Positions 6,172 through 11,049 of a stretch of 11,049 nt of DNA are shown here, piece by piece. The notes beneath the pieces are model-generated. The model was given only the letters and a program-made list of their open reading frames with translations. It was not told where the DNA came from and made no database searches. Numbering within the stretch: position 1 is the stretch's first letter; every line of letters starts with the position of its first letter. This stretch comes from SAR202 cluster bacterium (GTDB lineage Bacteria; Chloroflexota; Dehalococcoidia; SAR202; CAJWER01). The stretch spans positions 1 through 11,049 of the forward strand of contig JASLXL010000210.1 in assembly GCA_030740335.1 (NCBI GenBank), written 5' to 3'. Position numbers and translations under genes: made by a program.

Positions 6172-6319
6172 GTGATTGTCCTGTCTGCTCTTCCCGAGCC
6201 GGGCGACGCAAGAATCCGTCGTTGGGGACGGCCCGCTTTATAGAGGACTTGACCCAAACCAGGGCATTTGTCCAGTGCTCTATCGAGTAAACCGCGTCAA
6301 CCTTAGTGATCCTAGTGAT

Positions 6320-6336
6320 CGCGAGATAATCTCGCG
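6320..6336. repeat. Perfect 8-1-8 palindrome (CGCGAGAT/ATCTCGCG)
   Basis: Perfect dyad centred on base 6328, just downstream of the - strand TATAAT. Bound protein here would block an initiating polymerase; in RNA it gives a 7-bp stem with a 3-nt loop. Confidence 0.75.
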
Positions 6337-6361
6337 GGTCTTAGTCGATTATACAAGAATC

Positions 6362-6378
6362 CTGGTTTGGCAAACCAG
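6362..6378. repeat. Perfect 8-1-8 palindrome (CTGGTTTG/CAAACCAG)
   Basis: Perfect dyad centred on base 6370, overlapping the -35 position of the internal promoter. One half-site recurs at 6255-6262. The design fits a dimeric DNA-binding regulator or, if transcribed from the trkH gene, an RNA hairpin. Confidence 0.75.
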
Positions 6379-6419
6379 AGGATGGGAAGTTGTTGTGACT
6401 ATCCCCAGGATGTTACAGC

Positions 6420-7856
6420 TCAGGCAATTGTCACTCGCTCTTGTGCGTAACGATAGAGGTCGTTTTCACCACGTTCAACCATCATCAGGCCGAGGGTAAA
6501 CGGTCCGACCCTACCGAGGAACATGGCCACTATCAGTATGATATGGCCTCCCTGTGACAGGTCGTGGGTCAATCCGGTGCTGAGTCCCACCGTCCCAAAG
6601 GCCGATACGACCTCGAACAGCAGGTCGATGAACGCGAATTCTGGCTCAGAGAATGTCAGCACCAGCGCGAATAGGAAGACCACGATCAGCGCCATGACCG
6701 CAATTACCGTAGCTCGCTGGACCTGGATGTGCGGAATCTCCCGTCCAAAGGCTCTGGTGTGGGCCCGCCCACCGAGGGTTGAAAGCACGGCGATGAGCAC
6801 GACCCCCAGTGTATTAATCTTTATCCCACCAGCGACCGATGCCGACGCCCCGCCGATGAACATCAGCGCGGTGAAGAAGAAGTTCGTGTGTTGCGCGGTC
6901 TCGTCGTAGCTCACTGTCGAAAAGCCGGCGGTCCTACCACTGGTCGACTCGAAGACCGACACCATGATTTTGTCGCCGATGCCGAGTTCGCCAAGGGTGT
7001 TTGGATTGTCGAACTCGGATGTGAAAAAGACCAGGGCTCCGGACAGGGTCAGCAAGCCGGTCAGGATGAGGACCACCTTAGTGTTCAGGGCGAAGAGGGA
7101 GAAGCGACGAAGCCTCGCTACGTCTACCATAACAAAGTAGCTGATAGCACCTAGGAATATGAGCAGACCCATGATGCCCAGGACAACTTTGTCGGTACGG
7201 AACACGGACAGGCTCTCTCCCTCGGGGAGATTGACGAACCCGGCGCTGTTGAAGCCGGAGACCGCCTGGAACAGCGCCTGCCATATCGGTTGGCCCTCCA
7301 GATCGGATAGGAGTGAGAACCTAATAGCCAGCGCGACAAATCCGGCGATCTGGATCCCCGCCGCCACCAGGACGATCTTTACGGTGAGCCGGGCCAGACC
7401 GCCCAACTGGTTTATCTGGTAGCTGTCCCGCGCCAGCATGCGCTGGCCGAGGCTAAGGCGGCGTCCTATAAGGATCAGTAGGAAGGTCGCGATGGCCATG
7501 AAAGAGAGGCCGCCTATGAATATTAGGGCCAGGATGATCGCCTGGCCCGCCGGTGTCCAATAAGTGGCAGTGTCCTGTATGACCAGCCCGGTCACGGTCA
7601 CTGCGGATGTCGCCGTAAACAAGGCGTCGACGAAGGGAGTGAACCCGCCGGCCTGGCTGGTGAAGGGCAGAAGCAGTAGCAGGGTCCCCGCCAGTATGAA
7701 TCCTATGAACGAATAGAGAAGAACAATGGGAGATGCTAGGGCCCTAGACTGGGCCCTGGGGGTCGTGATCTCAAAGTGGACCGGGCTGATCTGCTCTTCG
7801 CGCGGGTGACGCACGATGCGGTCGCCCGCCTTTGGCTTCCATGTGCCCCCCTGCAT
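6420..7856 (-). CDS. TrkH/KtrB family potassium channel subunit
   Basis: 478 aa, in the range of TrkH/KtrB membrane subunits, which form dimers, each chain folding as four M1-P-M2 repeats around one K+ pore. The four pore loops are all visible with their filter glycines: SAVTVTG (84-90), SGFNSAGF (200-207), SGRTAGFST (306-314) and SAFGTVGLS (418-426). Hydrophobic helices flank them (for example residues 42-65, 104-130, 157-182, 223-245, 258-280, 383-402), and FLGRVGPFTLGL (446-457) is a typical last-repeat sequence. The first 40 residues are a polar cytoplasmic leader. ATG 7856 is preceded by AAAGGGG. It is the first gene of the minus-strand cluster; its partners are the RCK proteins downstream. 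Low-affinity, RCK-gated K+ (or Na+-coupled K+) uptake is the expected role. Confidence 0.95.
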   Translation of the reverse strand: MQGGTWKPKAGDRIVRHPREEQISPVHFEITTPRAQSRALASPIVLLYSFIGFILAGTLLLLLPFTSQAGGFTPFVDALFTATSAVTVTGLVIQDTATYWTPAGQAIILALIFIGGLSFMAIATFLLILIGRRLSLGQRMLARDSYQINQLGGLARLTVKIVLVAAGIQIAGFVALAIRFSLLSDLEGQPIWQALFQAVSGFNSAGFVNLPEGESLSVFRTDKVVLGIMGLLIFLGAISYFVMVDVARLRRFSLFALNTKVVLILTGLLTLSGALVFFTSEFDNPNTLGELGIGDKIMVSVFESTSGRTAGFSTVSYDETAQHTNFFFTALMFIGGASASVAGGIKINTLGVVLIAVLSTLGGRAHTRAFGREIPHIQVQRATVIAVMALIVVFLFALVLTFSEPEFAFIDLLFEVVSAFGTVGLSTGLTHDLSQGGHIILIVAMFLGRVGPFTLGLMMVERGENDLYRYAQERVTIA

Positions 7857-8128
7857 TATTGCCCCTTTCGAACCTCTATGGGAGTATTTCCGCTGCCTGC
7901 GTACCTCTCGCAGAATGCTTTGAGGGTGCGCCTACACACACGGCGGAGCGCCACACTTTGTGTATGTATTGCCGGTCCCAGCGATGATAGGTGTCGGCAA
8001 GTTGCGGTGTCAATTGACGCAACGGTCTACTTGTTTCGACTGTACATCGGCACCCGCGTGGATTCTAGTCATAGTAATGGATATCCCGCACGATAGGGCT
8101 GGATGTGGGTGCCGTTGTAAGATGACTT
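7857..8128. other. Divergent intergenic region upstream of the K+ channel gene
   Basis: About 270 bp between the trkH-like gene (-) and the broken HPP gene (+). I could not find a convincing promoter for either. Two dyads are present: a two-tier hairpin with outer arms TACACA (7933-7938) and TGTGTA (7959-7964) and inner GGCG-GAG-CGCC (7942-7952), and GTTGCG (8001-8006) with CGCAAC (8018-8023) around the palindrome TCAATTGA. Either could be a regulator site for the K+ cluster. Confidence 0.5.
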
Positions 8129-8630
8129 ATGCCGTTGTCCGATCCCAATCTGAGAGGCTTAGCAGGCAATTATGCTGCCCAGTCCGCAATGGCGACGCTG
8201 GCCATGATGGCCATCCTGCTCCTTGAGGACGTGGTTCTGAGGGTGGCTATCGTAGAGGCTATGGCCTCGACGGTCTTCACAATGTTCGTCGTACCTAACA
8301 GTGTCGTGCAACCCAGCGGAGGCGATCAGAGGACACGTGATTGGGGTAGCGGCAGGCTCTCTCGTCGCGGCCGTCATTGGGCTCCCTTCCATGGTGCCGA
8401 TGGTGGAAGACTTCCGTTTGCTGTTCGACTTCCTGGCAACTCTCACGGTGGGCCTGAGTATCACGCTGATGGTGGCGACGCATGCCAAGTACCCGCCCAC
8501 TGCTGGGGCCGCTCTTGGTCTGGTCGTGCACGGGTGGGACCTGTTGTAAGTCGGCGTTATCTTGATCGGTGCCTTCGCGCTGTCGATCATACGAATGGTG
8601 CTGCGATCTAGGCTGGTGAATCTGCTGTAG
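8129..8630 (+). pseudogene. HPP family membrane protein, broken by frameshift and in-frame stop
   Basis: Read across frames, the region encodes a complete HPP-family protein of about 166 residues. Frame 2 from ATG 8129 gives LRGLAGNYAAQSAMATLAMMA, a helix, then ASTVFTMFVVPNSVVQP. At the CCC run 8312-8314 the reading must drop one base to continue in frame 3 with AEAIRGHVIGVAAGSL, further helices and KYPPTAGAALGLVVHGWDLL. TAA at 8547-8549 interrupts it, and the same frame carries on with VGVILIGAFALSIIRMVL to TAG 8628. HPP proteins are four-helix membrane proteins, some linked to nitrite transport; the signature HPP motif is degraded to YPP here. Two independent lesions plus the motif change argue for a real pseudogene over one sequencing error. 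No good ribosome site precedes ATG 8129. Confidence 0.8.
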
Positions 8631-8733
8631 TAGGCCGTACAATCGCGTGCCTCTGTTCCTAGTGTGTCTGGTAGCTACCCCGCGTACTTTTCCCAGCTCA
8701 ACTAAGCGCGCGCAACGCTGCGGCAGCATCGCC

Positions 8734-8763
8734 TTGTGGTGGTGGTGGTGTGCCGTTTATATT
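8734..8763 (+). promoter_or_regulatory. Possible promoter of the CinA/nucleotidyltransferase gene
   Basis: TTGTGG (8734-8739), an 18-bp spacer and TATATT (8758-8763, 5 of 6 to the -10 consensus), about 40 bp before ATG 8804. The surrounding GGT-GGT repeats make the -35 match less meaningful. No alternative stands out in this 170-bp gap. Confidence 0.35.
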
Positions 8764-8803
8764 AATTGCGATACGTTTGCGATAGTAATACGCGAGATAC
8801 CCG

Positions 8804-9973
8804 ATGGACGAGCAGGTCCGTGCCCAGATAGAGCGACTTCACGCAACACCCTTGATGGCGGTGGTGGCGGTGTCTGGTGGCGGGTTTCAGGCCATAGCCT
8901 GGCTGCTCGGGGTCGCCGGCGCCTCGCGTACGGTCATCGAGGCGATTGTGCCATACAGCGAAGGGGCACTCTGTGATCTGCTGGGCTACTCCCCTGAAAA
9001 ACATGTGTCCCCTGAGACGGCAAGACACATGGCCAGAGCCGCCTACGAGCGGGCTCGTAAGCACGGCTCGCCCGATCGTCCTGTGGTTGGCATCGGGTGC
9101 ACCGCAGCTATCCGCACCGACCGTGGAAGGCGAGGTGACCACCGATGCTACGTAGCAGCATGGTCCGAGCGTGGAAGTACGACTTACGGAGTTACCCTGA
9201 CCAAGGGCCAGCGAGAACGGGACGCTGAAGAAGACATCATAAGCAGGCTCGTGCTTCGGGCGCTGGTGGAGATGGATGGCGATGAGCCAACTATGCACCT
9301 CCATCCCAACATCTCCCTGGGCGAGATGGAGATCATCGAGCGGCGTCACAGTGATCCATTGGGGCAGTTTTCCCTGGGAGAGATTGATGCTGTGACAGTG
9401 GGGAGTGACGGGAGCATAACGGCTGGGGTCGACCACGTCGGTGGTGTGCTGTCCGGATCATTCGATCCGCTGCACGAGGGCCACGAGGGGCTGGCCAAGG
9501 CTGCATCCGGGATGCTGGACGCCGAGGTTGTCTTTGAATTGGCCGTCGCCAATGTGGACAAAAAATCTCTTGATGAACAGGTAATACGGGAGAGGTTGGC
9601 TCAGTTTGCAGGCCAAAACACGGTCATAGTCACCCGTGAGCCCCGATTCGCCGGCAAGGCGGTGCTGCTGCCCGGCTGTACATTTGTAATAGGATGGGAT
9701 ACCGCCGCGAGGTTGTTTGTCCCGCGATATTACGGTGACGACGAGGGTCACATGCTGGCTGCCATGTCGAAGGTGCGAGACCTAGGTTGTTCATTCCTGG
9801 TGGCGGGACGCGTCGTGGGTGGCGAGTTCAGGTCGCTGGATGGTCTTGAAATCCCTGCGGGATTCTCCGACATGCTAATTCCCATCCCGGAGAGCGTTTT
9901 CAGACAAGATCTGTCGTCTACCGAGCTGCGCCTGGCCTCCGGCGAAAACCGCGAAAGGAACATGTCATGCTGA
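8804..9973 (+). CDS. CinA/PncC-like domain fused to a NadD-type nucleotidyltransferase
   Basis: 389 aa. Residues ~5-155 follow the CinA C-terminal (NMN deamidase, PncC) fold: the nucleophile region reads AVSGGGFQAIAWLLGVAGAS with S24 aligned to the serine of canonical AESCTGG, then IVPYSEGAL (50-56), VSPETARHMA and VVGIGCTAAIRTDRGRRGDHR (94-114). The lysine of the canonical YSNEAK is Leu56 here and the usual GIAGP is GIGCT, so deamidase activity is not assured. Residues ~212-376 are a cytidylyltransferase-like fold: GSFDPLHEGHEGL (218-230, the HxGH motif as HEGH), FVIGWDTAARL (294-304) and LSSTELR (370-376, the ISSTxIR motif). If both halves are active, a joint NMN-to-NaMN-to-NaAD salvage route would follow, but this is inference. 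Similar fusions with unknown function are, as I recall, also annotated in plants. The ribosome site is weak; UbiD follows 67 bp later. Confidence 0.88.
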   Translation: MDEQVRAQIERLHATPLMAVVAVSGGGFQAIAWLLGVAGASRTVIEAIVPYSEGALCDLLGYSPEKHVSPETARHMARAAYERARKHGSPDRPVVGIGCTAAIRTDRGRRGDHRCYVAAWSERGSTTYGVTLTKGQRERDAEEDIISRLVLRALVEMDGDEPTMHLHPNISLGEMEIIERRHSDPLGQFSLGEIDAVTVGSDGSITAGVDHVGGVLSGSFDPLHEGHEGLAKAASGMLDAEVVFELAVANVDKKSLDEQVIRERLAQFAGQNTVIVTREPRFAGKAVLLPGCTFVIGWDTAARLFVPRYYGDDEGHMLAAMSKVRDLGCSFLVAGRVVGGEFRSLDGLEIPAGFSDMLIPIPESVFRQDLSSTELRLASGENRERNMSC

Positions 9974-9985
9974 GGCCCCGTTCCT

Positions 9986-10005
9986 GCCCAGGGAGGTCCC
10001 TGGGC
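9986..10005 (+). promoter_or_regulatory. Strong hairpin in the leader of the UbiD gene
   Basis: GCCCAGGG-AGGT-CCCTGGGC: 8 perfect, mostly G-C pairs with a 4-nt loop, 12 bp after the stop of the upstream gene and 35 bp before the UbiD start. No T-run follows, so it is not a classical terminator; a pause, mRNA-stabilising or protein-binding role is possible. Confidence 0.55.
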
Positions 10006-10040
10006 GACATTGAAACTCGAGTACCGAGACCGTATGTGTC

Positions 10041-11049
10041 ATGAAATTTAAGAACCTTCGTGAGTTCATCGCCTTCCTGGAGGACAAGGGAGAGTTGCGG
10101 CGAATATCCACCACTGTTAGTCGGGATCTGGAGATCACCGAACTGGCGGACCGTATGGTTAAGTCGGGCGGACCAGCGCTGATCTTCGAAAACGTCGAGG
10201 GCTCCGCGGTGCCCGTTGTGATAGGCCTGTTTGGCACCCATCAGCGGGTCGCGTGGGCTCTGGGCGTCGACAATGTTGAAACCATAACGGACCGTGTACG
10301 CAAGCTGCTGGGCATTGCCCAGGGTCCCCCTCCTGGGTTAATGGGAAAGCTGCGTACAGTGGGCGATGTGATTGGGCTGGCGAAGTCCCAGCCGAAAATC
10401 GTGGGTAGTGGACCGTGCCAGGAGGTCGTTATGGAGGGGGAGGATGTGGACCTGGATCTGCTTCCCTCCCTCAAATGTTGGCCCGAGGATGGAGGTCGGT
10501 TCATCACGCTGCCATTGGTTATCAGCCGGGACCCCGATACGGGGACTCGCAACGTTGGTACCTACCGCATGCAGGTCTACGACAAGCGTACGACTGGCAT
10601 GCACTGGCAGACCCACAAGGTTGGTGCCCACCATCTGAGGGTGGGTGAGAGTGCCGGGCTCGATAGGATGGAGGTTGCCGTCGCCATTGGAGGTGACCCC
10701 ACCACGATCTGGGCAGGATCGATGCCGTTGCCGCCGGGGATTGACGAGTTCGCGGTCGCCGGCGTGATTCGGGAAGAGGCGGTGGATCTGGTGAGATGCA
10801 AGACCGTGGACTTGGAGATCCCGGCCCAGGCCGAGTTCGTGTTGGAGGGCTACGCCGTGCCGGGGGAGACCCGCGCAGAGGGCCCTTTCGGCGATCACAC
10901 CGGCTACTACTCGCCTGCCGAGGAGTATCCGGTATTCCACGTGACAGCGCTCACGCACCGGCGCGATCCGATATACCCGACTACTGTTGTCGGCAGGCCG
11001 CCCTCCGAGGACTTCTTCATGGGCAAGGCCAGCGAGCGGATCATGCTGC
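10041..11049 (+). CDS. UbiD family decarboxylase, N-terminal part (runs off the window)
   Basis: ATG 10041, open for 336 codons to the window edge; UbiD proteins are usually about 450-500 aa, so roughly the last third is missing. These enzymes use prenylated FMN (made by UbiX) to decarboxylate, reversibly, aromatic or alpha,beta-unsaturated acids. Visible hallmarks are LREFIAFLEDKGELRRI at the N-terminus, GRFITLPLVISRDPDTG, GTYRMQVYDKRTTGMHWQ with the catalytic arginine (R176), HKVGAHHL, the IGGDP loop and EGPFGDHTGYYSP. E280 and D285 have the same spacing as the E277/E282 pair of the Fdc1 R-E-E triad, so the enzyme should be active. The substrate cannot be told; it may be ubiquinone/menaquinone-pathway or a catabolic UbiD-like enzyme. 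No clear Shine-Dalgarno precedes the start. Confidence 0.92.
   Translation, partial: MKFKNLREFIAFLEDKGELRRISTTVSRDLEITELADRMVKSGGPALIFENVEGSAVPVVIGLFGTHQRVAWALGVDNVETITDRVRKLLGIAQGPPPGLMGKLRTVGDVIGLAKSQPKIVGSGPCQEVVMEGEDVDLDLLPSLKCWPEDGGRFITLPLVISRDPDTGTRNVGTYRMQVYDKRTTGMHWQTHKVGAHHLRVGESAGLDRMEVAVAIGGDPTTIWAGSMPLPPGIDEFAVAGVIREEAVDLVRCKTVDLEIPAQAEFVLEGYAVPGETRAEGPFGDHTGYYSPAEEYPVFHVTALTHRRDPIYPTTVVGRPPSEDFFMGKASERIML

Larger units (their letters stand above)
6172..6419 (-). promoter_or_regulatory. Spacer with internal promoter and two palindromic operator-like sites
   Basis: On the - strand a consensus TATAAT lies at 6348-6353, with no good -35. It is flanked by two perfect 17-bp palindromes of 8-1-8 design: CTGGTTTG-G-CAAACCAG (6362-6378, where the -35 would be) and CGCGAGAT-A-ATCTCGCG (6320-6336, just after the expected start). 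Their centres are 42 bp apart, about four helical turns. A tandem TAGTGATC (6304-6311, 6313-6320) touches the second palindrome, and another CAAACCAG half-site lies at 6255-6262. A second AT-rich box, TATAAA (- strand), lies at 6238-6243. This looks like an internal regulated promoter for ktrA and the downstream genes. I saw no clear match to the c-di-AMP (ydaO) riboswitch. Confidence 0.5.

Noticed and set aside
6172..6419. c-di-AMP (ydaO) riboswitch before ktrA
   Set aside because: Expected from Ktr biology in other bacteria, but I cannot find its conserved sequence blocks; the palindromes fit DNA operators better. An Rfam cmscan would settle it.
7860..7885. tRNA T-arm-like GGTTCGAAAGG on the - strand
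   Set aside because: The flanks do not pair as a T stem, no other tRNA arms are present, and it directly precedes the channel gene start as a ribosome-binding region.
8301..8549. Independent small gene on the + strand
   Set aside because: It is the middle of the HPP-family protein after a frameshift, not a separate gene.
8762..9436. 224-codon reading frame on the - strand opposite the CinA-like gene
   Set aside because: The + strand frame has clear CinA and nucleotidyltransferase motifs; the antisense translation has none.
1..11049. Insertion sequences, CRISPR arrays, phage genes or toxin-antitoxin pairs
   Set aside because: No transposase, integrase, spaced direct-repeat array or matching small gene pair was seen.

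Overview
The window (11,049 bp, moderately GC-rich, standard stop codons) is from a bacterial chromosome. Gene families and short intergenic spacing are normal for a free-living bacterium, and there are no mobile-element, phage or CRISPR signals. The gene set (DapA-family enzyme next to an MfnB-like enzyme, Ktr/Trk potassium uptake, a CinA/nucleotidyltransferase fusion, UbiD) reminds me of marine Chloroflexota (Dehalococcoidia/SAR202-like), but that is an impression and not a demonstrated assignment.

Left part, + strand (1-2512). The 3' end of a dihydrodipicolinate-synthase-family gene overlaps by 4 bp (ATGA) a 330-aa gene. Its N-terminal ~230 residues look like (5-formylfuran-3-yl)methyl phosphate synthase (MfnB). 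Its C-terminal ~72 residues look like a TusA-type sulfur-carrier domain, an unusual fusion. After a ~320-bp gap with a recognisable promoter come two overlapping small membrane-protein genes: a one-TM protein and a YtxH-type protein carrying three 11-residue repeats.

Middle gap (2513-3007). No convincing gene. It contains a set of nested inverted repeats (11-bp closing stem at 2629-2639/2770-2780 plus internal hairpins) that looks like an undescribed structured RNA of ~150-175 nt between convergent genes.

Central block, - strand (7856 down to 3008). A TrkH/KtrB-type K+ channel subunit is followed by a 248-bp spacer holding a -10 box flanked by two perfect 8-1-8 palindromes whose centres are 42 bp apart. 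Then come a full KtrA/TrkA protein, a universal stress protein, a TrkA_N-only protein, a second full TrkA protein and, 2 bp later, prephenate dehydratase (pheA). The layout suggests a K+ uptake system with three different nucleotide-binding RCK subunits and a stress-sensing partner, co-transcribed with a phenylalanine-biosynthesis gene.

Right part, + strand (8129-11049). An HPP-family membrane protein gene is broken by a frameshift and an in-frame stop. It is followed by a 389-aa fusion of a CinA/PncC-like domain with a NadD-type nucleotidyltransferase, then a strong hairpin, then a UbiD-family decarboxylase that runs off the window end.
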